Assembly (NCBI GenBank): GCA_026419785.1
Contig: JAODTK010004843.1
Location: 1-64,000 of the forward strand
From: Sclerodactyla briareus
Taxonomy: Eukaryota > Echinodermata > Holothuroidea > Dendrochirotida > Sclerodactylidae
DNA length: 64,000 nucleotides
Direction of reading: 5' to 3'
The position numbers were made by a program, and so were the translations under genes. This document shows, piece after piece, positions 24,888-34,654 of this stretch. Every line of letters begins with the position of its first letter. The first letter of the stretch is position 1. Under the pieces are notes generated by a model. It worked only from the letters and a program-made list of their open reading frames with translations. It did not search any database and was not told where the DNA came from.

Positions 24888-25915
24888 TGAAAGAAGGGGG
24901 AGAGGTGTGAGCTAATCCATGAGTAGCTCTTGTGTGTTTGCAGAAGGTGCTATCCCTATCAATTCCTTCCATTGGTATCAGGTATCACGCCAAAAACAGT
25001 ACCAAATCAGTACCAGCAAAATATGCAGGGAAGAAGGCTCACAGTGTCAATGCTGTGCCATTTCAACAACTGCTCTCAGAGGAATGATGCTGGAGGAAGA
25101 ATAGATTCGAAGAGCTGTCATTTTTCCCCCCGTTTCTTTACCCACTTCCACACAGCCCCTTGTTAGCCAATTTACTTGATATTCTTTTTATACTGACAAA
25201 TTTATACTCTCACTCTCCCACTCCTCCCAAGTTGTCATTCCATTTCTATGTAACTCATTCCCTTTATTCAGTCAATAGGGGTCATCTACTCACCATGGGC
25301 AATTTGGACTAGAAGGACGTGTCCCATTTGATTAATTTGCAATGACGAATCTGCAGAAGGATAACTGGAGCCTGCCCTCAATTTTTTTTTTCAGCATGGT
25401 AAGGGTTGGAGATGCACGGATACCATTTACAATGCACTTGTGAATAGCGTGACGCACCACCAATACCCTGGGCATGGCAGTCAATTGTGGTCACTGTCAA
25501 ATCCAATGTGACTCACTCGGGGATGTAATGTGTCAACCTACAAGAATTGTATGCCAACGATTCACACTGCCTGGGCTATCAGGGGTGTGTCATTCGCTAT
25601 TCCCATCTCCCTACCAATGGAGAAAACTTTTTCCATCAACACCGTTTTCCACCATCATCATCATCATCTTTTTGGTTTGACAATCTTTGCATGTGCATGC
25701 TTTTGAAACTAGTGGTGCGCGACCCTGATCTGACCACTGCACATATCAGGAAGTTAGGAATGTGCACCCCCCAGTGGTGAATGGTTTGGAGTAGATTACT
25801 AGGCACTTGTAGTGAAGGCGCATCCGACGTGGCGCCAGTCTCCCCCCAAAAGACAACAAAGAAGAAAGAGAGGAATTGGAGTGCTTGATGAACAGAATCG
25901 AAATCTCAATCTCAC
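24888..25915. other. Downstream intron of the usherin gene, unclassified
   Basis: The second half of the FN3 domain is not found here. An ATC microsatellite (CATCATCATCATC) lies near 25650. Confidence 0.35.
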
Positions 25916-26080
25916 AACCGTTCCCTGCATCGCCAAACAAGCCACGGGTCAAGCGGGTCCCGTTCCTGAGCACGGCGTAATCCGTTATCACCCCATTTGG
26001 TTGGTCGGGAGGTCCCCAGGTCAGGAGAACAGCAAATGGGCTCACTGGTAGCAGGGAAGGAGGAGGCTGCTGTTTCGGTT
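25916..26080 (-). CDS. USH2A: Usherin exon: first half of fibronectin type III domain 1
   Basis: The exon follows a TCATACCAG acceptor and joins the previous exon in phase 1 as S-K-E-P-K-Q-Q-P-P-P. It reads PPPSLLPVSPFAVLLTWGPP, then DQPNGVITDYAVLRNGTRL, then a glycine-rich end. The L-x-W-x-PP and PNGxITxYxxxRxG signatures are the A-to-C strands of an FN3 domain and are nearly identical in layout to the first usherin FN3 repeat. I set the donor at GGTT|GTGAGA; GAACG|GTTGTG is possible. The exon with the second half of the domain was not found at lower coordinates, so a large intron follows. Confidence 0.9.
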
Positions 26081-26405
26081 CTGGTATGAGAAGTAAAATG
26101 AACATTTTTGTCCTTCATTAACATATCCATTCAACAGCTCCATCAATTAATCAACTATACAGGCAGTGTACAGACCTTGATGCTGTCTAGGTTCTAGCTA
26201 AAAAAAAAACTTGCATCCACTCAACTCCCCCCTCCCGCCCCCTTCTTATTTCTCTCTCTTGATGATGAATACAATGATGGATATGCCTCAAGAACTGCTT
26301 GGTCCGTTGTCACTTTTTGTTCTCAAATCGATATATACATCATACAAGTTTATAGGCATATGTGAAGTCTGGTGTGTGCATCTTATATTGCGACTGAGTT
26401 ATCAC

Positions 26406-26572
26406 CTTTGCTGCAGCCCTGTGGGTTATTTGCCTGGAGGTTGCTGGATCCCAGCTGACAGGAGTCGCACCTACGGCCAGTCACCAGCTCTTTACAAGAG
26501 CACTGGCCCGACTGGGGTTCACAGGTCACGTTGGTACTTCCCCGTAAGTCACAGTCCACATGAACGCACAAC
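26406..26572 (-). CDS. USH2A: Usherin exon: LE module 10
   Basis: This is a clean single-frame exon. After a CTTATTGCAG acceptor it reads LCVHVDCDLRGSTNVTCEPQ, then SGQCSCKELVTGRRCDSC, and ends NNPQGCSK before an AAAG|GTGAT donor in phase 1. It corresponds to the last usherin LE repeat (NCHLSGALNETCHLVTGQCFCKQFVTGSKCDAC...LLGCSK). The closing GCSK, directly followed by the next exon's PKQQPPP, reproduces the vertebrate LE10-to-FN3 hinge (GCSKTPFQQPPP). Confidence 0.92.
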
Positions 26573-27444
26573 CTGCAATAAGAAAAAGTGAAAAAAGCAA
26601 CATAGAAAGATTGAGAATTCTATTGTTACAGCCTTTATTCGACCTTTTCATTTTAACGGGGCCGAACACAAACGCATAACGAACGAATGAGTCTGGTGAC
26701 GAGAGGATGGGACCACCCAAATGGCCTGTGGGGACGGGAAAGGGCTGACCCCCCAAAGTCGCAATTCGCGACTATCGCACGATGTATTGTGCGAGGGAAA
26801 TGGCGGACTAGGACCGCGGGAGGGAGCAAAGACTCCCTGAAATAGGCCCCAGGGAACCCGAAAGGGGAAAAAGTAGGGGCCTAACTTAACAGTTACTGAT
26901 ACATCACCAGATACAAAAAGAAAAGATGGTTGTAAAGCGCTTGGAGGTAGTAAATGAGGCTGAAGAACGGCATGAGAAGGAACTGGTGTAGTGCACTGCA
27001 CCAGTTTCAACCAAAGAATTGAACGCTATGTATAGTGCTGTGCGGATGGTCGGTAGGTACTATCGGCGCCCGCACAGCCATAATTTTTTTTTGGTGATAT
27101 CGTGTTGAAGTATTTTGGGCTATTGAGCCAAACGGCTAACGTATGTTCCGCTAGAAGGTAGGTAGCTTCTGAAGTAAATATGTCTTATTTTCCTCAATTC
27201 TCCATCAGCTTCGAAAGTTTCAATGCCCGAGTACGAAACTGGTGTTCTTACTCCCTGAGGGTTGATGAATCAAGCACAAGTGCAAACCCGACTGACGTTA
27301 GGCATAGAGAACCTCAGTGGAGGCACAAACCCTGCAAATGAATCCACTGGCTCGATCAATGCTGATGCTGCTGACCTCCCTAAATGATTAGTGGTCCTGA
27401 CTAGCACAGCCCAAAATACGTATGGATCAGTATAGTCACTTAAC
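26573..27444. other. Usherin intron between LE9 and LE10 exons, unclassified
   Basis: No repeat family was recognised. The stretch 26640-26880 is GC-rich compared with its surroundings. Confidence 0.35.
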
Positions 27445-27630
27445 CTCCCCTGATCTGGGTCAAAGTTGAAGTACCCAGGGAGGCAGGCTCCACACTGCTC
27501 CCTGTGACGCCCGGTCTCCCCCGCGGCACTGGCACTGCCCGCTGATGGGGTCACACACAGTACCATTCACGGTGCCAGCAGAGTCACATCCACACCCTGG
27601 CAGCCTCGCCCACCGAGGCTGATAAATCAC
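27445..27630 (-). CDS. USH2A: Usherin exon: LE module 9
   Basis: After a CACTTGTCAG acceptor one frame gives FISLGGRGCQ. A second gives CGCDSAGTVNGTVCDPISGQ and CQCRG, and a third gives ETGRHREQCGACLPGYFNFD before PDQGR at a GGGAG|GTTAAG donor. Frame changes lie near 27597-27599 and in the G-run near 27517-27523. The order matches vertebrate LE9 (GFYIS....GC..CSC...GQC.C...GQRCDQC...YFGFDPQTGR). The donor is phase 2 and restores an arginine codon with the next exon. An alternative acceptor 10 bases downstream (TTTATCAG) cannot be excluded. Confidence 0.8.
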
Positions 27631-27844
27631 CTGACAAGTGCGGAAATGATTAACAGACGGTATGAATGTAACAACCTTGTTTTCGGAGAAAAAATGTTTA
27701 GACACTGCAACATTATGCCAGCTCTCAAATGGTCCCATAACTCCGCAAGGGGGTCACAGAAGCAATGGGGTGCAGAGAGCTGTAAGGGGTGATATAAAAA
27801 ATATTTGAGACAATGATCTCTCTGCAAGGTAACATCGGTCACAT

Positions 27845-28947
27845 GATCTTAGGTTCACTTCTGGAAGGAGCATACAACACACCATTGACCTTCTCTGCAT
27901 GACAGGAACAGGCCGGTGGGCTGATCACATGACCACCCACTGGACACTCTCTCCAGGGGTGAGTCTCTTTTCTTGGTAATATCACTTTTGGTGTATTCAC
28001 ATGAGCATGCGCCACACCATTGACCTCTGAATGACAGCCACATACACTGACCTATGGTCTGGTCATATGACTGCCCACCTGACATTGCCAATAGAGTCTC
28101 AGTCTCAAAGACCTTAGCTTTTTCAGTGTACTCACCCAAGAGCATGCACCACACCATAGACCTTTCTTGAATGACAGGCACATACACTGGCCTGTGGTCT
28201 GGTCACATGACTGCCCACCTGACATTGCCAATAGAGTCTCAGTCTCAAAGACCTTAGCTTTTTCAGTGTACTCACCCAAGAGCATGCATCACACCTTGAA
28301 TGACAGAAACATTACACTGACCTGTGGTCTGGTCACATGACTGCCCACCTGACATGCTTCTTGAGAAAGTCATGGTGGTGTTATTTAGTAATATCAATTT
28401 CAGTTTACTCAGGTAACTAGCATGCACCACACCATAGACCTTTCTTGAATGACAGGCACATACACTGGCCTGTGGTCTGGTCACATGACGGCCCACCTGA
28501 CATGCTCCTTGAGGAGACCATGGTGGTGTTCTTTGGTAATATCAATTTCTTCTTCCTTAGGTAACGAGCGGATCACACAAAAGACCTCTTTTCCTGAATG
28601 ACAGCACATACACTGGCCTGTGGTCTGGTCACATGGCCACCCACCTAATACTGCCATTAAAGTCTCAGTCCCAAACCCTCTTCAGGTTTTTCAGTCCACT
28701 TAACTGAAAAGCTTGCATCAAACCATCGGCCTCCTCTACATGACAAACATGGACACTGGCCTATGATCTGATCACGTGACTGCCTACCTGACACTGCCAT
28801 TAAGGTCTCAGTCCCAAAGGCCTTTTTAGCTTTTCCAGTGTACTCACCCAAGAGCATGCATCACACTGCCGGCCCGCTCTGAATGACAGACATGGACACT
28901 GGCCTGTGGTCTGGTCACATGACTGCCCACCTGACACTGTCCCCAAG
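27845..28947 (-). repeat. Tandem array of eight copies of the LE exon 3' end plus splice donor
   Basis: On the minus strand, the segment starting GTCAGGTGGGCAGTCATGTG recurs at 130-148-bp spacing. Its core (plus-strand GACTGCCCACCTG-like) lies at 28921, 28778, 28635, 28487, 28339, 28209, 28069 and 27931. The first copy is the end of the coding exon 28848-29189; the other seven lie in the following intron. Each unit keeps recognisable LE text (SGGQSCDQTTGQC..., then a CxAC), and three keep TGGGTGAGTAC, the authentic donor. The plus-strand blocks 28079-28147 and 28219-28287 are identical, so duplication is recent. Unit lengths are not multiples of three and cysteines are lost in several, so I read this as an intronic minisatellite rather than extra coding modules. 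Confidence 0.85.
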
Positions 28948-29189
28948 GGGTCACAGTCACAAGTGGCACACCCTTCCTGGTCATCCTCATTCAGGCCATA
29001 GGTATTCGGGGCACACTGGTTGCAGTTCCTGCCCACAACATTGGCTTTGCACAGGCACTGGCCAGTCCACCGAGTCGCAAGCATCGGCCGTTGTCGTTCC
29101 TGCCAAGTACACGAGCAGGAGCTGCACCCGTCTGGGTTGTTTGCTTGCAGGTTATAGGAATTCTCAGAGCACTGGTCACACCTTCTCCC
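28848..29189 (-). CDS. USH2A: Usherin exon: LE modules 6 to 8, the source of the adjacent tandem array
   Basis: This 342-bp exon is open in one frame throughout. It begins GRRCDQCSENSYNLQANNPD after a CGTTTTCAG acceptor. It includes TGQCLCKANVVGRNCNQC, CATCDCDPLGTVSGGQSC and TGQCPC, and ends GRQCDACSW at a TGG|GTGAGT donor. Between 29056 and 29118 the translation is not LE-like (TWQERQRPMLATRW), yet the alternative frame there gives LGRNDNGRC; two compensating indels are likely. The last ~100 bases and the splice donor are repeated seven more times in the following intron (27845-28800). LE modules are rod-like spacers with four disulphides each. Confidence 0.88.
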
Positions 29190-29379
29190 CTGAAAACGGA
29201 AAATTAATTCCCCTCTTTAGCATATCAAGCCATGTTGTGATGATGCTGATTTTGTGATTTTCTGTACAACTTTAGTCCCCAGTGAACCCTCCTCCTACCA
29301 GGGGACATGAACACCACAGAAGCCAGCTTGGTTGCTTTCATTTGAATGACCAAATCCATGATCTATGATCTGAGATCTA

Positions 29380-29586
29380 TGACATCTCGCACAAAATTCT
29401 CAACTGAACCGTCCAGCAAAAGAGCCAAAGCAACAACAGAAAACAGCTGTGAAAAAGTGACATGTCACTTTATGAAAATACCATTAATCAAAACTCTCCA
29501 CGGAATTTCAAAAACTTTCCAGGCCTGGATTTCTATTGATGAATTCCCATGACTTCTTCAGGTTTTCCATGACTGCCGGAACCCTG
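29380..29586 (+). mobile_element. hAT-type MITE fragment
   Basis: The sequence carries CAACAGAAAACAGCTGTGAA and TTTCCAGGCCTGGATTTC, then repeated CCATGACT words, and ends GGAACCCTG at 29586. The CCATGACTTTTCCAGGCCTG text and the GGGAACCCTG end are widespread in hAT-derived miniature elements. The 5' terminus is not visible. Confidence 0.5.
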
Positions 29587-29614
29587 AATAAAGGATTTCC
29601 ATGACCTTCTCTAT

Positions 29615-29768
29615 GACATCTCGCACAGAATTCCAACTGAACATCCCAACAAAAGAGCCAAAGCAACAACAGCAAACAGCTGTGAAAAAGTGACAATATC
29701 ACTTTTTTTTTCACAATTTCCATGACACAACAACTTTTTACTGAATTTCCATGGCAGTGGGAACCCTG
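29615..29768 (+). mobile_element. Second hAT-type MITE fragment, direct repeat of the previous one
   Basis: AGAGCCAAAGCAACAACAG, AACAGCTGTGAAAAAGTGAC and TTTCCATGACA reappear about 230 bp downstream of the first copy. The copy ends GGGAACCCTG at 29768. The pair looks like a local tandem duplication within the intron between LE6 exons. Confidence 0.55.
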
Positions 29769-29886
29769 AGTACAGCACAGCCGGGGATTGGAGACAATAC
29801 ATGTGATGCTTCCCCCCTTCCCCAGCTGCACATCCTGACACCCTCACGGTTTACAATTTATTCACTAGTTTGAGATCTCCTTCCTT

Positions 29887-30185
29887 ACCATGGTGTTAGC
29901 CTTACAGACACACTGGCCAGTCTGCCTGCTGCAGGTGGTCCCTGGCAGAGTCCCGGCACTGTCGCAGTCACAGCTCTCGCATCCACCCACTCCGAGGCCG
30001 AAGTAACCATCCCGGCACTGGCTGCAGGTCAACCCCTCGGTGGAGGCACTACACTGGCACTGGCCACCGTCTGGGTCACAATACTGGGACAATGAACCCA
30101 TCTGGGTCGCACCTCCTTTGACAGCCTAGGGGATTCACGGAGGTTAGGTTGTAGTAAGCCAAGTTGCACCTCTCGCAGCGTTCCC
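29887..30185 (-). CDS. USH2A: Usherin exon: LE modules 4 to 6
   Basis: The exon begins ERCERCNLAYYNLTSVNPLG after a CTCTTTTCAG acceptor. Near 30098-30104 the frame shifts, and the rest reads GSLSQYCDPDGGQCQCSAST, then CRDGYFGLGVGGCESCDC, then DSAGTLPGTTC, ending TGQCVCKANTM at an ATG|GTAAGG donor. The layout matches LE4-LE6 of usherin (GCEPCQCN.HGS...FC, then CDTAGSLPGTVC). The CxCxC corner before the frame break is one cysteine short, which again points to local base errors. It joins the next exon in phase 0 as K-A-N-T-M-G-R-R-C. Confidence 0.88.
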
Positions 30186-30367
30186 CTGAAAAGAGGAAAG
30201 ACCAATGTTCGTAGCCCCTTACTGAATAAATGGACGTGTGTTCTCTGCAAAAACACATTATCCCTGCAATCAGAGCTACCAAGGGGGAACGTGGTTAAGT
30301 CTTTAAGATAATCCGCTTCTTGATTACAGCCTGTTTTCAATTAAAGTTCCATTCAGTCCTTGGAAAT

Positions 30368-30790
30368 TAATATAATAATAATCATTTACGTTCTTTTAGC
30401 GCTCTAACACCGTACTAGCACAGTCTCAGAGCGCTGGAGGCCATTACCTACCACACCCCTGGTTTCAATGGTAAACTTGTTTCGTCCCCGCACATAGGGC
30501 ACACTCGAGCTATACCACTTCTGGCAACCGCCAATGGTTGCCCCACAACATGTCCCCGGGACATTTCCATCACATGCTGCCGTTCGCGCGCACTTGTGAT
30601 TACAAGTAACCTCGCAAAGGTTCCCAATAACGCCTGGGTAGAAGAAGAAAGCAAAGAGCAAGGGGTGCTAGGCCTTGCCCAAGGACCACAGGGGAAAGGG
30701 CCAATCGGCGGGTGGGTTTCGAACTCGGAATGTTCGAGACAAGTCCGGAGCTCTACGACTGACCAGCTAATCGATCTCCCAATCGTTATC
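30368..30790 (-). mobile_element. tRNA-derived SINE, sense to the usherin gene
   Basis: On the minus strand the head has an A-box-like TAGCTGGTCAGTCGTAGAGC and a canonical B-box-like GAGTTCGAAACCC (30714-30726 in plus coordinates). The element ends with AGAGCGCTAAAAGAACG and an ATTATTATTATA tail near 30370. The body happens to be open and cysteine-rich (CNHKCARTAACDGNVPGTCC). This could be mistaken for an LE exon, but SINE head and tail bracket it. Confidence 0.7.
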
Positions 30791-31771
30791 GAGCAAATAG
30801 GCAGTCAATGACTGAAAATGAATGCCATCGTTCAATAACTTACAATTTACAGCACTCAAAAATGTGCTTTCATGGAGAAAATGGTGAATAGTCTGCTAAT
30901 TTTAAGAAAAGCCTGCTAATCACAACAAATGGAATGTTCTGCCGTAGGGACCTTTCCACAAAATTACGAATTTTGACCTGATCCTATCGTTTTGAACAGA
31001 TTTTCTCGATTTTAGTTCGGGGTTTCAGTCAACACTATATATAGATTACTACAGTATGGGTGGCCTCATGCCGGAAAGGGGAGGGCTGGAATGAGGCTTG
31101 AATGGAACTTTAATTTCCGAAATTGCTTGAAGCTCCACTGACAGTCTCGGAAAAGTCTCAAATTTTTGGCCAAGACTGATGTTATTATCCACATTTTTGT
31201 CACTCTGACAATCCCTCTAAGATCACCAGCAGTACGCTCAAACTCCCCGCCTTTTGCTTTTGTACAATGGCATAGTGAAACCAGGTACAGCGACACCATT
31301 ACCGAACTTCCATAAATTTCCCTCAATCGTGACATCAGTGACGACCCTATCCTTTCGATCTTGTAAAAGCCAACATCTGGAAAATCCATGTTCATACCGT
31401 CATCCTTTCTTGGTAACCATTCCCTGCCAATTTTGGATGAAGGTCCGAAGGTCAATGGGAAATTCATACAACGACCACACACGTTAACCCGTGAGGGTCC
31501 CTAACTGTGTGTAACGCCCAATTAAACATTGTCAGCAAGCGACGCACTAACAGCATCTTTCTCAATTGATAAGCAGACTAGCATGCTTTATACCTCATCA
31601 AATAATGCATTGCATCATTCTCACTCATGCATTGCATCATTCCAGTGGAGTTTATGCTTGGAAAAATTTCACAGTTTTGAGGCCAAAATCATCATTTTGT
31701 TTTAACTGATGCATTGTGCATTGCTTCATTTGATGCATTTTTGACAGTGTTATGAACCATAGCATGTACAT
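30791..31771. other. Usherin intron, unclassified
   Basis: No gene or clear repeat. Several GATGCATTG/GCATTGCATC words at 31600-31735 form a short degenerate repeat. Confidence 0.3.
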
Positions 31772-32020
31772 CAGTGTTGGAGTCTAGTCCAGCCAACCCG
31801 AGTCTGAGTCAAAGACTGAGTGCTCAGCACTGAGTCTGAGTTCAAGACAGTCCTCAACATCCGAGTCCGGTCTGAGTCCTTTTATCTGAGTCCCCGAGTC
31901 CCTATTAAAACTTGGCTGTTAGCGAAAAGAAAAGGCCTGGTATTGGATTAGTTATTGCAGTTGGATGTTGCATGTTGACCAGCCTCGAGACCGAGACCGG
32001 ACTTGGGTCCTCCAACACTG
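31772..32020. mobile_element. hAT-type MITE with TIRs and target-site duplication
   Basis: The element begins CAGTGTTGGAGTC and ends GGTCCTCCAACACTG, perfect terminal inverted repeats over CAGTGTTGGA. The flanks are ATGTACAT on the left and TTGTACAA on the right, 8 bp each with six matches, as expected for a hAT target duplication. The interior is rich in CCGAGTC/GAGTCTGAGTC words, a common feature of this MITE type. It lies in the intron between LE exons. Confidence 0.75.
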
Positions 32021-32240
32021 TTGTACAAATATCATACATTATGCATACGTTATAATGATTTGTTTACCGAGTTGTCGGAAATGTCACAATTCAGAGAAAC
32101 TGATGACAGTGGCCCTATCCACAATGTTGCAGTGTATTGGGAAGGCAAAACGCTCCAACTCCTGTTACAGGCAGAGCAAATGTACCAAAATTCTATTGCA
32201 CCAAATTTTTCTCACGACCCGATCGGCATTTGCTACTCAC

Positions 32241-32430
32241 CTATGACATTAGGTTTGCAGTCACACCTTCCGGAGGCCTGGGCGCAGTCAACATTGATTG
32301 ACCCAGCAGGGTTACACTGGCACTGGTCACACCCGTTAGGGTTGGCTGATCGCAGGTTATAGAAGCCATATCACGACTGGTCACATGACAGTCCTGTGAC
32401 AAATGGCTTGCACTCGCACTGGCCACCAGT
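32241..32430 (-). CDS. USH2A: Usherin exon: LE modules 3 and 4, with in-frame stop
   Basis: The exon begins TGGQCECKPFVTGLSCDQ after a CTTTTCAG acceptor, then hits TGA at 32371-32373, and continues in the same frame YGFYNLRSANPNGCDQCQCN, PAGSINVDC and GRCDCKPNVI to an ATAG|GTGAGT donor. The expected residues at the break are C-x (CDQC-x-YGFYNL), but the sequence reads S-stop, so one conserved LE cysteine is lost and the frame is closed. A pair of compensating base errors would explain it, as the frame is the same before and after. The donor is phase 1 and joins the next exon as V-I-G-E-R-C, as in LE4. Confidence 0.85.
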
Positions 32431-32504
32431 CTGAAAAGTCAGGGGAAAAAATTATTTAAAATAAAAAAATGCAGCAGGGATATCAATTGCATGTATCCTC
32501 ATAT

Positions 32505-32765
32505 CTTTCCCACGTTACCCTGTGGGGACCTCGTGAGGTGACTTGCGAGGAGTAGTGAGTGTCATAAGTGGCAGCCCTATTGAGAAGACCCTGGGGGGCA
32601 GGATGAAGTGACATACTGAAATAGTGCCTTGAAAGTGGACAATCAAGAGGAGCAAACTTAATAGTATGGGAGTGATATGTCACTAATATGAGCTGGAGCA
32701 ATCTCTGTAACGCACAATGAGCATGTCTTTGACGTGAAGACGTCCTATTTCTCATAAGCACCAGA
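32505..32765 (+). mobile_element. SINE body fragment related to the 24.5-kb SINE
   Basis: TACCCTGTGGGGACCTCGTG, AGGTGACTTGCGAGGAGTAG and a GTAACGCACAATGAGCATGT block parallel the body of the SINE at 24545-24887. The tRNA head is not recognisable here. Confidence 0.5.
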
Positions 32766-34127
32766 CACTAATATTCTTATCAAATGCTACTTACATAGAG
32801 CTGTGGGGAATATGGCTCTCTCCTTCGAGTGCTGGGTCAAGAACTATGACTGCAGCATGTCATTGCCTACTCCTAGCTTGTTATGGAGACCTGTCATCTC
32901 CAAAGATGACATGTAGTTGAAGGTCTCTAAACTCTCACAGATGAAGAGAGGAACATTTACAGTTTTCAGTTTGAGGCATGCTATCTTGTTGTTGCCAATT
33001 AATACTCGTAGCTCTCGTAGCTCTCGTAGCTCTCATCTGGAATAGGGAGCATCACAGAGAGAATATAATGAGATATATACTCATATCAGTGAAAAAAAAC
33101 AGAATTCACTTTGGAGAGAGGGAGAAGAGAAAGAAAAAATTCTATCCATATCTCTTGCATACATCTGTGAGTTTTTATTCAGCTTTCACTCCTAATTCAT
33201 GTATTACAGGGTCTGAAGTAAATGGTGCAATCAGACAGATTGCCATATTTCCCCTCCATACAAAAAGTCCAAAAATTTAAAAAAAAAAAACCAAAAACGT
33301 CCAGTATATGTTAAGCAGTAAATCAAAATGGCATTTCCCTTAGTAATGGTGATCAAGCAAGAAATGAGAGAAAGGAAATGAGAGAAAAGAAAATTCAAAC
33401 ACAAGCTGCAGATCAAACTAGGAATAGTCCACCCCCCCCCCCCCCAGAGAAAATCAGTCTCACCCATAGTATATTCCAATGGATTTGGTGCAACACGGTC
33501 AGCAACTCAGCAAGCCCTGATACAAACTGATCCTGGTATTGATGGACCGGAGATATGAATTCTAGATGATTAAACTGTTTAACTCCAGACAATTGATTGA
33601 TCAAACAATAGGAGTGGGGTACGGAGCATGGACGCACAGGTGGTGGGCTGCTGTCTTTTCTGTTAATAATGAGATGCAAAATGCGGGTTTACCTATGTGG
33701 TGTCTACGGGTGTCCTTTGCATCACCCCCTTCCCTGGTACATTGTAAATTCCTCAATTTTCTCAAAAGTATAAATTGGAATAAACAGAACCGCATACTGA
33801 CCCCCCCCAAATTTGGGGTGTGGAGTTTTGTTGTGTCCTCTTTCCCCCTGGGCTAGTTGAAAAAAAAAATATGTTATATGACCACTCCGCTCTGATAGAT
33901 TGCTGAGCGACTGCTGGCTTATGGATCCGAAATACTACATTGATCAATATTTTTGGTGAAAGAACACTAACCAACAATTAACATAATCTGCTGGAGGGGA
34001 CAACCTTTTGCATGTGACAGGAAATGACATTAACAAAGTTGACAAAGTAGCTATCAAGTGCACCTTGACCAACTCATACCAGGTTGTAGTTTTTTTTTTA
34101 ATCCGAAGCCTCCTAATGGTCACTTAC
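32766..34127. other. Usherin intron, unclassified; poly-C tract at 33431-33447
   Basis: No gene. Low complexity consists of TCTCGTAGC units at 33007-33033, an A-run near 33280 and a C-run of about 16. Confidence 0.35.
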
Positions 34128-34301
34128 TGCATTACACAGGGAGGACCCTCCCACGGTGCCATTGTGTTGCACTGACAGGGTGAGCAGACATCTTCAGCAT
34201 CCAATGATTTTGTCAGCTCCCTGTAGTACCCAGTCTGGCACTCGTCGCAGCGCTGTCCCTGAGTGTTATGGAGACAGTTGACACAGACACCGCCACCTCC
34301 T
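34128..34301 (-). CDS. USH2A: Usherin exon: end of LE module 2 and start of LE module 3
   Basis: The exon begins GGGGVCVNCLHNTQGQRCDE after a TTCTTCCACAG acceptor and continues CQTGYYRELTKSLDAEDVC and SPCQCN. A one-base loss near 34161-34166 shifts the frame to NGTVGGSSLCNA, which ends at a GCA|GTAAGTG donor. Vertebrate usherin has the same GGGGVC...CEHNTTG..C motif and the NGSxLC turn of LE3. The next exon starts TGGQC in phase 0, so the joined C-N-A-T-G-G-Q-C keeps the canonical LE spacing. Confidence 0.88.
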
Positions 34302-34654
34302 CTGTGGAAGAAAGGTAAGAGGCACAAAGATAAGTACACACTAACAAGTGCACTTACATCTCCATCAGTACATCAGTGTCCCCCTCCCCAGGCTATTCAC
34401 CAGGAGTGGAAGAACTGAGGTGAAACTTTTAGAACCAAATCAACATAAAAGGCCAATGGTCATGTAACAGAATTTTCCTTCAAACTAACATAGGTGAAAA
34501 GAAGACATGTCAAAACCCGACATCCTTGCTTTGTTAATCATTTCAATTTACTTCCGAGGAATTTGAGGCGTCTATGACATCACAGGGGAACGAATCAAAA
34601 GCTGCCCAAGAACTCTACATAGTTAATGCTGCTCTTGCACGGCTGATAACAGAT

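Noticed and set aside
27855-28857. Open frames with LE-like text in the tandem array, possible additional coding LE modules
   Set aside because: Unit length is not a multiple of three, conserved cysteines are lost in most units and half modules cannot splice into full LE domains. An intronic array is simpler.
30404-30661. Cysteine-rich minus-strand open frame between LE exons, a possible extra LE exon
   Set aside because: It is bracketed by a tRNA-like SINE head and an ATTATT tail, the cysteine spacing is not LE-like, and the flanking LE exons already join in phase.
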